Numbered from the stretch's first letter, positions 43,058 to 52,196 are shown. The stretch is DNA of 64,000 bases from Eubacterium sp. (GCA_017477505.1 JAFUVQ010000054.1:1-64000), one strand, 5' to 3'. Notes: a model not told the origin generated them from the letters alone. Translations and numbers: made by a program.

Positions 43058-43835
43058 AAGCTTTAGTAAAAAAATAGCATATATACTTTTATTTGCCATG
43101 GTGGGAGCATCTCTTTCAGCCTGCACACAAAAAGGAAAAGAGGAACCGTATACTTCACCTAATTTTCAGAATCCTGATGACAAAATCGATGCATCGGGAG
43201 GAGACGCTGTTAAGGATGTTGATGAATTGATGGGCAAGGCCACAAACGGTGATGCTGTATTTGATAATTCAAAGGTCAATACCGCTTCTATAGGAGATGC
43301 GGAAGCTGTTTTTGGTGACAGAGTAAATATGATAAGCGGATTCACTGAGAATAATACTTACTACAATTATCTCATGGACATCAAGATAAGTACCAATGGT
43401 GATTCATGGCGTATTTATGATGCGGAGAAGGTTGCCGAAGTAACCGGTGTTGAGCAGGAGGATATTGAAGCTTTCTGGAATGGTTCCAGAAGTCCTTATG
43501 ATCAGGAGATTTCTTATTGCGCAATAGTTCATAACTACACAACGGCTTCAAATATCATAATTTCATATTTTAATCCGAGTTCATATCGTATTGTTGATAT
43601 GTCTCCGGAATCATACCTTGAGATAACCAAGAAGCAGTACGAAGGCGCTGAACTTTCAAATGTAGAGTTCATGGGTCAGACCTATGCGCTTCTGGATATT
43701 CCTGCTAATGAGGACAGGGGAAGACAGCTTCAGTATGTTATTGAAAAGGATGAGCTTTACTTTATAATTACCGTGACTCTGAAAGAGGAGATGGCTCTTG
43801 AAGATGTTATGGGTATAATCGGAAAAGCATACTAA
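43041..43835 (+). CDS. Lipoprotein of unknown function
   Basis: A 264-residue secreted lipoprotein. N-terminus has basic residues, a hydrophobic stretch (IAYILLFAMVGASLSA) and the lipobox LSAC, with the cysteine at residue ~30, followed by a Gly/Asp/Ala-rich linker containing two GDAV motifs. The rest is alpha/beta with no motif I recognise. Starts at ATG 43041 or 43050, both inside the end of yajC in another frame. Lgt in this window would process it. A strong terminator lies 6 bp after its stop. Confidence 0.85.
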   Translation: MRIMRKSFSKKIAYILLFAMVGASLSACTQKGKEEPYTSPNFQNPDDKIDASGGDAVKDVDELMGKATNGDAVFDNSKVNTASIGDAEAVFGDRVNMISGFTENNTYYNYLMDIKISTNGDSWRIYDAEKVAEVTGVEQEDIEAFWNGSRSPYDQEISYCAIVHNYTTASNIIISYFNPSSYRIVDMSPESYLEITKKQYEGAELSNVEFMGQTYALLDIPANEDRGRQLQYVIEKDELYFIITVTLKEEMALEDVMGIIGKAY

Positions 43836-43841
43836 AATCAT

Positions 43842-43869
43842 GCGCAGGCGGATACCGCCTGCGCTTTCT
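43842..43869 (+). terminator. Terminator after the lipoprotein
   Basis: GCGCAGGCGG (43842-43851), loop ATA, CCGCCTGCGC (43855-43864), then TTTCTG. Confidence 0.85.
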
Positions 43870-44003
43870 GTGCTTGTTACGATTGATCCGTGACTATACC
43901 CATTCGGAACGCGCCTCTCGGCTCAAATTCACACGTATCACTCTGTTTGGCATAGTTTAGGTTAGAGTATCTATTGAATATTGTAGAAGGTAGGTAAAAT
44001 ACA

Positions 44004-44759
44004 ATGAAATTCATATCATGGAATGTAAATGGTATTCGTGCGTGTGTCGGCAAGAATTTTATGGAGTTTTTTGAGAAAGCTGATGCGGATATTTTCTGTA
44101 TTCAGGAAAGTAAGATGCAGGAGGGACAGTTGAAACTGGATCTTCCCGGATATCACCAGTATTGGAATTATGCCAAGAGAAAAGGATACTCCGGAACCGC
44201 TATTTTCACTAAAAAGGAACCTGTCAGTGTTAAGAATGGTATGGGTATTGAAGAACATGATGATGAAGGAAGGCTCATAACACTCGATATGGGTGATTAT
44301 TATTTTATTACTGTTTATGTTCCCAATTCACAGAATGAATTAAAGCGCCTGGACTACAGAATGACATGGGAGGATGCCTTCAGGGAATATGTTGGTAAGC
44401 TTGACAAAGAGAAGCCTGTCATAATCTGTGGAGACATGAATGTTGCCCATGAAGAGATCGACCTTAAGAATCCTGCTACGAATCATATGAGCGCGGGCTT
44501 CTCTGATGAAGAAAGAGGAAAGATGACGGAACTACTCGGTGCAGGCTTTACAGATTCATTCAGATTTCTTTATCCTGATACCGTGGATGCGTATTCCTGG
44601 TGGAGTTACCGTATGAAAGCAAGGGAGAGAAATGTAGGCTGGCGTATCGACTATTTCCTCGTATCCGACAGGATTAGGGATAGGATTGAGGACTCAAGGA
44701 TTCTGAGTGATGTCATGGGTTCAGATCATTGTCCGATAGAACTGGATATTAGATTATAA
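44004..44759 (+). CDS. exoA: Exodeoxyribonuclease III
   Basis: AP endonuclease/3'-5' exonuclease of 251 residues. SWNVNGIRACVGKNF, IFCIQESKM (metal Glu), YFITVYVPNS, CGDMNVAH and the end WRIDYFLVSD...SDHCPIEL (catalytic Asp-His pair) are all visible. Base-excision repair enzyme. AGAAGGTAGGT upstream of ATG 44004. Transcribed alone between two terminator/promoter regions. Confidence 0.96.
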   Translation: MKFISWNVNGIRACVGKNFMEFFEKADADIFCIQESKMQEGQLKLDLPGYHQYWNYAKRKGYSGTAIFTKKEPVSVKNGMGIEEHDDEGRLITLDMGDYYFITVYVPNSQNELKRLDYRMTWEDAFREYVGKLDKEKPVIICGDMNVAHEEIDLKNPATNHMSAGFSDEERGKMTELLGAGFTDSFRFLYPDTVDAYSWWSYRMKARERNVGWRIDYFLVSDRIRDRIEDSRILSDVMGSDHCPIELDIRL

Positions 44760-44808
44760 CCAGGTTTACTGCATTCATTAAGATTTATATAAGTGTATGT
44801 TTAAGTGA

Positions 44809-44837
44809 TTGACTAATCACAAATGAGTGGTTATACT
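44809..44837 (+). promoter_or_regulatory. Promoter of the acyl-CoA ligase-fabF operon
   Basis: TTGACT (44809-44814), 17-nt spacer, TATACT (44832-44837): near-perfect. Confidence 0.8.
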
Positions 44838-44850
44838 AGTGTCTGTGCTG

Positions 44851-44873
44851 GATGTAGTTTTAAAAACTACGTC
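44851..44873 (+). promoter_or_regulatory. Palindromic operator candidate
   Basis: A 23-bp near-perfect palindrome centred on AGTTTTAAAAACT, with arms GATGTAG and CTACGTC (one mismatch), starting about seven bases after the predicted +1. A related half-site TTTTTTAAAACTAAG follows at 44880-44894. It matches neither the FapR nor the FabT consensus well. Confidence 0.55.
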
Positions 44874-44928
44874 TGATGTTTTTTAAAACTAAGTAAACTC
44901 TACGGCTTGATGATTTAAGGAGCAATAC

Positions 44929-46623
44929 ATGGATTTAGAATGGAAAGAAGAAGAGGGGATAGCCGGGAAATACGTCTCTACCATAAGAGATGAGAACGGT
45001 TCCCTTAAGGATATTAAATTTACAAATATTGACAGCTTCAATTTTGCATTTGACGTTGTGGATGTTCTCGCTAAAAAATGTCCAGACAAGACGGCCATGC
45101 TTCATATATCCAAAGATGGTAAAGAGAGACGTCTCACTTTTCGTGATATGATGGTTTATTCCAACAAAATTGCGAATTATCTGCAGTTTCTTGGGATAGG
45201 GAAGGGTGACAGGGTTCTTCTTGTACTCAAGAGACATTATCAGTTCTGGTTTACGATACTTGCACTTCATAAGATAGGAGCAGTAGCAATACCCGCTTCA
45301 TTTATGCTTACAAAGAAGGATTTTGAATATCGTTTTAAGGCTGCGGACGTTAATGCGGTTGTTGCTACGGCAGAAAGTGATGTGGCGAAGGAGATAGACA
45401 AGGCACTCAGAAGCTACGACGGAATGAAAGTTAAGATTCTGGTCGGGGCGAAGAAGGCCGGCTGGAGCTCGCTTAATAAAGAGATTAAGTTTTTCTCTCA
45501 GCATTTTAACAGGACAGCCGGAACAGCTTGCGGAAATGACCCTATGCTTATGTTCTTTACTTCGGGAACTACAGCTTACCCTAAAATTGCAATGCATAAC
45601 TTTAAGTACCCTCTGGGACATTATATTACTGCCAAAGATTGGCACCAGGTTAATCCTGACGGAATTCATCTTGCAATCAGTGATACCGGCTGGGGCAAGG
45701 CTCTCTGGGGCAAGCTATATGGACAGTGGCTCTGTGAGGCACCGGTATTTACGTATGATTATGATGAATTCTATGCGAAAGAGATTCTTTCAATGATCGA
45801 GAAGTATAAGATTACCAGTTTCTGTGCACCTCCTACGGTTTACAGAGTTATGGTTCATCTTGATCTGTCCAAGTTTGATCTTTCTTCGCTTGAAAATGTA
45901 ACTACTGCAGGAGAGGCACTGAATCCTGAGATATTCCATAAGTTTAAGAATGCTACAGGACTGGATATCATGGAAGGCTTCGGCCAGACTGAGACAACCC
46001 TTACAATTGCCAACCTGAAGGGGATGACCCCTAAACCGGGTTCTATGGGCAAGCCGAGTCCTGCATATAATATAAAAGTTGTGAGACCGGATGGTACTAC
46101 AGCTGATGTAAATGAGACCGGAGAGGTTGTTGTAGGTTATGAAAATGGCTTTCCGCCGGGACTTTTTATGGGCTATTATCTGGATGATGAAAAGACTATA
46201 TCCGTTATGCATGATGGATTTTATCATACCGGAGATACGGCTTATGTAGACAATGATGGCTTTTTGTGGTATGTTGGGAGGGTTGACGACATCATCAAAT
46301 CAGCCGGATACAGAGTCGGTCCATTTGAGATTGAAAATGAGATCATGAAACTTCCGTACGTTCTTGAATGTGCGGTTACAAGTGTTCCTGATAAGATCAG
46401 GGGTCAGGCGATTAAAGCTACCATCGTTTTGACAGAGGGTACATTAAAGTCCGAAGAGTTAAAGAAAGACGTTATGAAATTCCTTCGAGCAAACCTTGCA
46501 TCTTATAAGAGACCTAAGTTTGTTGATTTTGTTGATGCGTTACCAAAAACAACAAGCGGAAAGGTCCGTCGTTCAGAAGTAAGGGAGAGCGACTGGAACA
46601 AGGAAAAAGGAAATGCAAACTAA
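44929..46623 (+). CDS. Acyl-CoA synthetase (AMP-forming)
   Basis: ANL-superfamily ligase of 564 residues that activates a carboxylate as acyl-AMP and passes it to CoA (or ACP). Phosphate loop FTSGTTAYPKIA (~210-221; the usual Gly after SGTT is Ala), GFGQTE (~350), YHTGD and the C-terminal catalytic lysine motif PKTTSGKVRR (near 545). It resembles the medium-chain acyl-CoA/acetyl-CoA synthetase group. fabF starts 11 bp before its stop, so the two are translationally coupled, pointing to acyl chain uptake and extension. Promoter and palindrome precede. Confidence 0.88.
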   Translation: MDLEWKEEEGIAGKYVSTIRDENGSLKDIKFTNIDSFNFAFDVVDVLAKKCPDKTAMLHISKDGKERRLTFRDMMVYSNKIANYLQFLGIGKGDRVLLVLKRHYQFWFTILALHKIGAVAIPASFMLTKKDFEYRFKAADVNAVVATAESDVAKEIDKALRSYDGMKVKILVGAKKAGWSSLNKEIKFFSQHFNRTAGTACGNDPMLMFFTSGTTAYPKIAMHNFKYPLGHYITAKDWHQVNPDGIHLAISDTGWGKALWGKLYGQWLCEAPVFTYDYDEFYAKEILSMIEKYKITSFCAPPTVYRVMVHLDLSKFDLSSLENVTTAGEALNPEIFHKFKNATGLDIMEGFGQTETTLTIANLKGMTPKPGSMGKPSPAYNIKVVRPDGTTADVNETGEVVVGYENGFPPGLFMGYYLDDEKTISVMHDGFYHTGDTAYVDNDGFLWYVGRVDDIIKSAGYRVGPFEIENEIMKLPYVLECAVTSVPDKIRGQAIKATIVLTEGTLKSEELKKDVMKFLRANLASYKRPKFVDFVDALPKTTSGKVRRSEVRESDWNKEKGNAN

Positions 46624-47869
46624 AGAAAGAGTAGTTATCACGGGACTTGGAGCAGTAACACCACTGGGAACAGGCATGGAGAAGTTCTGGGATAACCTTA
46701 TCAGCGGAAAGTCCGGAATCACGAATATTACAAAGTTCGATGCCTCCGGACTTCCTGTGCAGATAGCAGGTGAGGTTACAGATTTTAATCCAGTGGGTTA
46801 TATGGAAAAAAAGCAGGCCCGTGAGATGGAAGTCTTTATGCAGTATGGATTTGCTGCTGCAGATGAAGCTATGAAGGATGCAGGGCTCTTCATGGACGGT
46901 CTTGGTAATTATCCTGTTCCGAAATCAAGGATAGGTATAGTATTCGGAACCGTATTCGGTGGAATCGGTGCTACAGAGGAGGCGGCGGAAAGACTTAAGG
47001 ACGGAAGTCGTGTTAATCCGAGAGTCATAACTAAGATCATAGGTAATGTCGGAGCAGCCCAGATTGCTATAGCAAAGCATCTTGCAGGACCGAGCCTTAC
47101 TGTATCTACTGCATGTTCATCCGGACTTGATGCTATCACAGTGGGAAATATGCTTATAGAAAGCAACATGGCAGATATAGTTATATGTGTTGGTGCAGAG
47201 GCGGCGACCTGCCCTGTGACTATAGAGGGACTTTCAGCTATCCATGCACTTTCACACAGAAATGACGAACCCGAAACAGCCAGCCGTCCATTTGACCTTG
47301 ACAGAGACGGTTTCGTTATGAGTGAGGGAAGCGGGGCTGTAATCATAGAAAAGCTTTCGGTTGCAAAGGCCAGAGGAGCAAAGGTACATGCAGAACTTGC
47401 CGGATGCTCAAACGGAACAGACGGTTTCCATGTGACCAGTCCTCATCCGGACGGAATCGGAGCCATAGCAACTATGGAAGGGGCTCTTAAGGCTGCAGGT
47501 CTTGAGGTTAAGGATATTGATTATATCAATGCTCACGGAACTTCTACACCTAAGGGAGATGTTATAGAGGTTAAAGCAATCAAAACACTCTTTGGAGAGT
47601 ATGCAGGAAAGGTTGCTGTTTCATCAACAAAGGCTTCCATGGGACATCTTATGGGTGCCGGCGGTGTGGTTGAAACTATAGCCTGTGTCAAAGCAGTTGA
47701 AGAGGATATAATCCCGCCGACTATCAATCAGTTTACAGCAGATCCGGAATGTGATATAGATACTGTTCCGAACGAAGCAAGAAGGACTACCGTAAATGTT
47801 GCCATGTGCAACGCTTTCGGATTCGGTGGACAGAATGCAAGTGTTATTGTAAAGAAGTTTGCTGAATAA
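46613..47869 (+). CDS. fabF: 3-Oxoacyl-ACP synthase II
   Basis: Condensing enzyme that elongates acyl-ACP with malonyl-ACP. 418 residues. Catalytic Cys in STACSSG (C168) and the two histidines in NAHGTST (H308) and GHLMGAG (H345) are all conserved, as is the C-terminal NAFGFGGQNAS. The rest of the fab cluster is not adjacent; it is instead paired with the acyl-CoA ligase, whose end it overlaps. A terminator follows 15 bp after its stop. Confidence 0.93.
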   Translation: MQTKERVVITGLGAVTPLGTGMEKFWDNLISGKSGITNITKFDASGLPVQIAGEVTDFNPVGYMEKKQAREMEVFMQYGFAAADEAMKDAGLFMDGLGNYPVPKSRIGIVFGTVFGGIGATEEAAERLKDGSRVNPRVITKIIGNVGAAQIAIAKHLAGPSLTVSTACSSGLDAITVGNMLIESNMADIVICVGAEAATCPVTIEGLSAIHALSHRNDEPETASRPFDLDRDGFVMSEGSGAVIIEKLSVAKARGAKVHAELAGCSNGTDGFHVTSPHPDGIGAIATMEGALKAAGLEVKDIDYINAHGTSTPKGDVIEVKAIKTLFGEYAGKVAVSSTKASMGHLMGAGGVVETIACVKAVEEDIIPPTINQFTADPECDIDTVPNEARRTTVNVAMCNAFGFGGQNASVIVKKFAE

Positions 47870-47884
47870 TATATAAAAGATTAT

Positions 47885-47923
47885 AAGGTGACAGAGGGAT
47901 AATATCCCTTATGTCACCTTTTT
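47885..47923 (+). terminator. Terminator after fabF
   Basis: AAGGTGAC (47885-47892) pairs with GTCACCTT (47913-47920), with inner AGGGAT/ATCCCT, followed by TTT. The upstream end of the next reading frame lies inside it. Confidence 0.85.
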
Positions 47924-47970
47924 ATGGTGATTATCGGTTTGTCGAGGAATATGTAAGGATAGAAATAAAA

Positions 47971-49518
47971 ATGAAAAATATAGCAATCAAAGGGATAAAG
48001 GGATTAGGAATAGTTATACTTCATCTCCTTATATTGGGGCTTATCCCTCTAAATATGTATATGATGAATATAAATGAGATTCTGGCGATAGTACTTACGG
48101 TATGCTGGATAGTATTAGTCAGGGTGATAGTTAAACTCATTTCGAAGAAGAAGGACTCTGAATCAGAGAATACTAAAGCGCTAAAGAATGTGACCGGTAA
48201 AGTGCTGCTTATAATACTTGATGTACTGATAATCTTTCTTATGATCCTGGCAACTGAATTCAATAGCTACTGGAACAGTTGTATGTATAGAGATATAGAT
48301 TGGAGCAATGATACAGGCAATCAGGTGCTTACGAGAGAAGATGCTCTGAGTGATTATAACTATGCTATGAAATATCTAAAGAAGATTCATCCGCTGACGC
48401 TGGGCGGACTTCCGGATGATATGGAAGCAAGGGCGAAAGAAGTTAAAGCCGGTCTTGAGTCAAGAGACAGTATAACGGGTTATGAACTTGCAAGGGAACT
48501 TGAGAGTATATTTGCACTTGCAGGAGATGGTCATACTCATGTGGATGAGAATTATTCCGATGCGCATTATATGAAATATATATATGAGCATAGGAAAGCC
48601 GGAGATGTATTAGTCGGAATAAATGGAGTCAGTTTTGAGGATTTCCTCGTGGATAGTCCGGGATATGTCAGTTATGATGAAGGGATGAATGCCTACGGTG
48701 TAAGGATGCTCAAGAACAGGATATCAACTTTGGAAGGACTTAGGTATCTTGGCTACGATATCGAAGGTGAGATAGTATATAACTATGTTTCAGAAGCTGG
48801 TGAGGAGATTGATGTAACTGTAACCAAAGATGATTTCCTTGGCATCGACGAATATTATGAATATGCAGAATCTGTTACAGGTGATGACATGAGCGGTGAC
48901 CGGGAAGATAAAGACTATGTCCGCTATGAGATTGATGAAAAGAACAGTATAGCGGTATTTACGTTGGATTCATGTGACTATAACAGCCATTACAAAGAAG
49001 TTGTGAAAGCTATGTTTGACGAGATCCATGAAAAGGATATTAAGAATATAGTTGTTGATCTAAGGAATAATGGAGGCGGAAGTTCTCTTTGTGCGAATGA
49101 GTTCATTCGATATCTTGATGTTGAAGAATATAAGTCATGGGCAGATGAAGTGAGATACGGATGTCTGCTGTTTAAGCATAGCGGAGGAATGATAAAGAAT
49201 AATAAAAAGGGTTACGGATTCTCCGGAAAAGTTTTTGTTATGACAAGTATATACTCATACAGTGCCGCTATGGATTTTGCAATGCTGATCCAGGATAACG
49301 GGCTCGGTTCTATAGTTGGTGAACCATGCGGTAATATGCCTGCAAGCTATGGGCAGGTTACACAGTACATACTTCCCAGGTCAGGAATATATATACAGAT
49401 ATCCATCAAGAGGTGGCACAGAGTCGATGAATCCAAGGAAGACTTGCCTATATTACCGGATACTGAATGTAATCCTGATGATGCTTTGGATGTTATATAT
49501 GATATATTAGCTGAATAA
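47971..49518 (+). CDS. Membrane-anchored S41-family peptidase
   Basis: A 515-residue protein. About three membrane segments at 11-35, 38-58 and 75-95, then an extracytoplasmic domain. Residues ~375-480 match the tail-specific (S41) protease core: VDLRNNGGGSS, VMTSIYSYSAAMDFAMLI (nucleophile serine in the SYSAA region) and GEPCGNMPASYG. The PDZ-like part is at ~200-260 (VLVGINGVSFEDFL). S41 enzymes cleave unfolded proteins or signalling substrates. The frame begins at 47911 within the fabF terminator, so ATG 47971 is preferred; AAGGAT upstream is weak. Confidence 0.82.
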   Translation: MKNIAIKGIKGLGIVILHLLILGLIPLNMYMMNINEILAIVLTVCWIVLVRVIVKLISKKKDSESENTKALKNVTGKVLLIILDVLIIFLMILATEFNSYWNSCMYRDIDWSNDTGNQVLTREDALSDYNYAMKYLKKIHPLTLGGLPDDMEARAKEVKAGLESRDSITGYELARELESIFALAGDGHTHVDENYSDAHYMKYIYEHRKAGDVLVGINGVSFEDFLVDSPGYVSYDEGMNAYGVRMLKNRISTLEGLRYLGYDIEGEIVYNYVSEAGEEIDVTVTKDDFLGIDEYYEYAESVTGDDMSGDREDKDYVRYEIDEKNSIAVFTLDSCDYNSHYKEVVKAMFDEIHEKDIKNIVVDLRNNGGGSSLCANEFIRYLDVEEYKSWADEVRYGCLLFKHSGGMIKNNKKGYGFSGKVFVMTSIYSYSAAMDFAMLIQDNGLGSIVGEPCGNMPASYGQVTQYILPRSGIYIQISIKRWHRVDESKEDLPILPDTECNPDDALDVIYDILAE

Positions 49519-49540
49519 CCTGACCAGATACCTTTAAAAA

Positions 49541-49599
49541 TACGCAAATGGTATATTTTTAATTGACATATATACGCAAACAGTGCATTATATACGCAA
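49541..49599 (+). repeat. Three TACGCAA direct repeats at the Rpn promoter
   Basis: TACGCAA begins at 49541, 49573 and 49593, spacings of 32 and 20 bp (about three and two helical turns). They flank and overlap the -35/-10 region and are preceded by AT-rich stretches. Suggests a repressor or Xre-type operator. Confidence 0.6.
49563..49591 (+). promoter_or_regulatory. Putative promoter of the Rpn-Xre pair
   Basis: TTGACA (49563-49568) with 17-nt spacer to CATTAT (49586-49591); the -10 is imperfect. Lies between the TACGCAA repeats. Confidence 0.5.
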
Positions 49600-49648
49600 C
49601 TGGCATGATATCATACGGTATATAATTATAAATTTGGAGGATTTGTCA

Positions 49649-50542
49649 ATGGAGAAAATATACGACAGTATCTTTAAAACTATGGTAACGAAGAATCCGA
49701 ATCTGCTTATACCTCTTATTAATGAGATGTTTGGAACTGATTATGAACAGGGAACAAGAATGGTTCTTTGGTCTGATAATCATCAAACAGAAGAAATGGT
49801 GGATGAAGGTAACGGAGAGATAATAACTGACTCCTATATTATCATTAAAGGAAATAATTATCATATTGAATGTCAGAGTAATCCTGATGGAACTATAGTT
49901 CTCAGAATGATTGAGTATGATTTTCATATTGCGTTGGATAATGCGCTTAATGAAGGGAGCAGTATTCTTAAGTTTCCAAGGTCGGCGGTTCTGTATCTCA
50001 GGCATAATTCAAAAACACCTGACAAGGTGAAACTTAAAGTGAGATTTCCTGAGGGTGAAGAGGTTGATTATTCAGTTCCGATTATTAAAGCCAAGAATAT
50101 CACTAAAGAGACCATTATAGAAAAGAAATTGTATTTCCTTCTTCCCTACTATATAATGAGAATTGAGGATGATTCTCTTATAAATGTAATGGCTGATATG
50201 AATGAAATCATAGTGAGTATGGAAAAGTGTTATGAGGATGGAGTCCTCACTGATTATGATTTGGAAAGCGTATATAATCACATCCAGAGAATCGTTAATA
50301 ACATATATAATTCTTCTGAAATAAAGGAAGGAGTTGATGATATTATGCGTGGAACGGTCTTGTATACTCATGCTGACGAATTGCTGGATAAAGGAAGAGA
50401 TGTGGGAAGAGACGAGGGAAGAGAAGAAGCTTTTGCCGCTTTTAAACTATATAATTCCGGCATCCATACTGTAGATGGCCTTGTAGAAAAAGGTGTTGAA
50501 AGGACAGTCGCAGAAAGACTCATTGAAAGTATGGAGGGCTAA
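49649..50542 (+). CDS. Rpn-family/PD-(D/E)XK nuclease
   Basis: A 297-residue protein of the family annotated as Rpn recombination-promoting nuclease or PD-(D/E)XK transposase-like. The start MEKIYDSIFKTMVT and the block ITDSYIIIKGNNYHIECQS (D...ExQ, about residues 67-85) give the nuclease motif; FPRSAVLYLRH and ELLDKGRDVGRDEGREE follow. In E. coli, Rpn proteins stimulate recA-independent recombination. ATG 49649 has TGGAGGA upstream. An Xre gene follows at the stop codon. The minus-strand remnant at 7046-7203 is a related tail. Confidence 0.82.
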   Translation: MEKIYDSIFKTMVTKNPNLLIPLINEMFGTDYEQGTRMVLWSDNHQTEEMVDEGNGEIITDSYIIIKGNNYHIECQSNPDGTIVLRMIEYDFHIALDNALNEGSSILKFPRSAVLYLRHNSKTPDKVKLKVRFPEGEEVDYSVPIIKAKNITKETIIEKKLYFLLPYYIMRIEDDSLINVMADMNEIIVSMEKCYEDGVLTDYDLESVYNHIQRIVNNIYNSSEIKEGVDDIMRGTVLYTHADELLDKGRDVGRDEGREEAFAAFKLYNSGIHTVDGLVEKGVERTVAERLIESMEG

Positions 50543-50548
50543 TGAGTG

Positions 50549-50821
50549 ATGGACAGAGATGAGATAATAAAGAGTTTTGAAGGAAATAGTGAGAATAACA
50601 TAAGTACCAGTGAATTGATAAAGAAACTTAGGGCTCATAAAGGGATGTCAAGAAAGGAATTCTGTGAATATTTGGGGGTTCCATATAGGACACTTCAAGA
50701 TTGGGAGCTAGGCAATAGATCAATGTCTGACTATATGCTTCGGATTATGATGTATGCAGTTCTTTTGGATGTGCTTCCTTCAAGAGACGTAAATGATAAT
50801 AAAGAATCAGTTAAAACGTAA
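50549..50821 (+). CDS. Xre-family helix-turn-helix regulator
   Basis: A 90-residue DNA-binding protein: ISTSELIKKLRAHKGMSRKEF then EYLGVPYRTLQDWELG is a Cro/C1-type HTH (residues ~20-62), the rest is helical. ATG 50549 (or GTG 50546) lies right after the Rpn stop, with GGAGGG within the end of the Rpn gene. By analogy with toxin-antitoxin and restriction controllers it could bind the TACGCAA repeats and control its own operon; that is inference. Confidence 0.85.
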   Translation: MDRDEIIKSFEGNSENNISTSELIKKLRAHKGMSRKEFCEYLGVPYRTLQDWELGNRSMSDYMLRIMMYAVLLDVLPSRDVNDNKESVKT

Positions 50822-50829
50822 AATCATAC

Positions 50830-50857
50830 TTGCACATTTGCTGATATGTGTTAAAAT
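50830..50857 (+). promoter_or_regulatory. pheST promoter
   Basis: TTGCAC (50830-50835), 16-nt spacer, TAAAAT (50852-50857), starting the T-box leader. Confidence 0.6.
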
Positions 50858-50864
50858 AATGCGT

Positions 50865-51140
50865 GAATTTTATATGGTAAATGCATTGATGGTGCATAAA
50901 GCATAAGAAAATCCAAACAGAGAGGCAGTGTCATCGGCTGGAAGCCTGCCGGGAAAGCTCTTATGTCATATTCACACCGGAGCAGTTCTTCTGAAATTAA
51001 TAGTAGGGAGAAACGTGTATGGCGCGTCAGTCCATAATGAGAGCCGTAGCTTATGATAGATATCAAAGAGCTTCGGAATTAGGGTGGTACCGCGGATTTA
51101 TTCGTCCCTTCGCACTTGTTGTGTGAAGGGACTTTTTTTC
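50865..51140 (+). ncRNA. T-box riboswitch (phenylalanine)
   Basis: tRNA-sensing leader. AGGGTGGTACCGCG at 51081 is the T-box, pairing with the uncharged tRNA CCA end. The terminator GTCCCTTCGCAC (51104-51115)/GTGTGAAGGGAC (51121-51132) with seven Us ends 20 bp before pheS. TATTCACA near 50972-50979 could place UUC (Phe) in the specifier loop, consistent with the downstream genes. The leader raises pheST expression when tRNA-Phe is uncharged. Confidence 0.93.
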
Positions 51141-51160
51141 ATTAACCAGGAGGAAAAGAA

Positions 51161-52180
51161 ATGGGAAAAACATTAGAGGAGATCAGAAAAGAGGCGGCTG
51201 AGAAGATCAGCTCATCAGCTACGGTTGAAGCTCTTGATGAGATCAGGGTATCTATTCTCGGTAAGAAGGGTGAACTGACTCAGATTCTTAAGAGCATGAA
51301 GGACATCGCACCTGAGGAACGTCCAAAGGTAGGACAGATGGTAAATGAAGTGCGAGCTATGCTTGAGGAAAACATTGAAGCTAAGAAGAAAGAGCTTAAC
51401 AGAAAGCTTCTTACAGAAAAAATGAAGAGAGAGACTATAGATGTTACCCTTCCGGGTACACGTCTTATGAGGGGACATAAGCATCCTAACCAGATAGCTC
51501 TTGAAGATCTTGAAAAGGTATTCATAGGTATGGGTTATGAAGTTGTAGAAGGACCTGAGGTGGAGTATGACAGATACAATTTCGAACTTCTGAACATACC
51601 GGCAAATCATCCTGCAAAAGATGAGCAGGATACATTCTATATTACTAAGGACATTCTTCTCCGTACCCAGACTTCTTCCGTACAGGCAAGAATTATGGAA
51701 CAGGGTAAGCTTCCTATAAAGATTATATCACCGGGAAGAGTATTCCGTTCAGATGAGGTTGATGCAACTCATTCGCCTTCTTTCCATCAGGTTGAGGGCC
51801 TTGTAGTTGATAAGGGCATAACAATGGCTGATCTTAAGGGCACACTTGATCAGTTTGCCAAAAATTTCTTCGGACCGGAGACAAAGACCAAACTTCGTCC
51901 GCATCATTTTCCATTTACAGAGCCATCGGCAGAGGTTGATGTAACCTGTTTCAAGTGCCATGGAAAGGGCTGTTCAGTGTGCAAGGGTTCAGGCTGGATA
52001 GAGATACTTGGATGCGGTATGGTTCATCCGCATGTACTTGAAATGTGTGGCATAGACCCGAATGAGTATTCAGGCTTTGCGTTCGGTATCGGACTTGAGA
52101 GAGTTGCACTTCTTAAGTATGAGATTGATGACATGAGACTTCTGTATGAAAATGATATAAGATTCTTAAAACAGTTCTAA
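51161..52180 (+). CDS. pheS: Phenylalanyl-tRNA synthetase alpha subunit
   Basis: Class II catalytic subunit, 339 residues. The N-terminal coiled-coil arm (1-85), RVFRSDEVDATHSPSFHQVEG (motif 2 region), FPFTEPSAEVDV and GIGLERVALLKYEIDDMRLLYENDIRFL (motif 3) are intact. The CFKCHGKGCSVCKGSGW cysteine-rich segment is common in Clostridia. AGGAGG before ATG 51161. Controlled by the T-box. Confidence 0.97.
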   Translation: MGKTLEEIRKEAAEKISSSATVEALDEIRVSILGKKGELTQILKSMKDIAPEERPKVGQMVNEVRAMLEENIEAKKKELNRKLLTEKMKRETIDVTLPGTRLMRGHKHPNQIALEDLEKVFIGMGYEVVEGPEVEYDRYNFELLNIPANHPAKDEQDTFYITKDILLRTQTSSVQARIMEQGKLPIKIISPGRVFRSDEVDATHSPSFHQVEGLVVDKGITMADLKGTLDQFAKNFFGPETKTKLRPHHFPFTEPSAEVDVTCFKCHGKGCSVCKGSGWIEILGCGMVHPHVLEMCGIDPNEYSGFAFGIGLERVALLKYEIDDMRLLYENDIRFLKQF

Positions 52181-52196
52181 GAAAGGAGAGAGAAAG

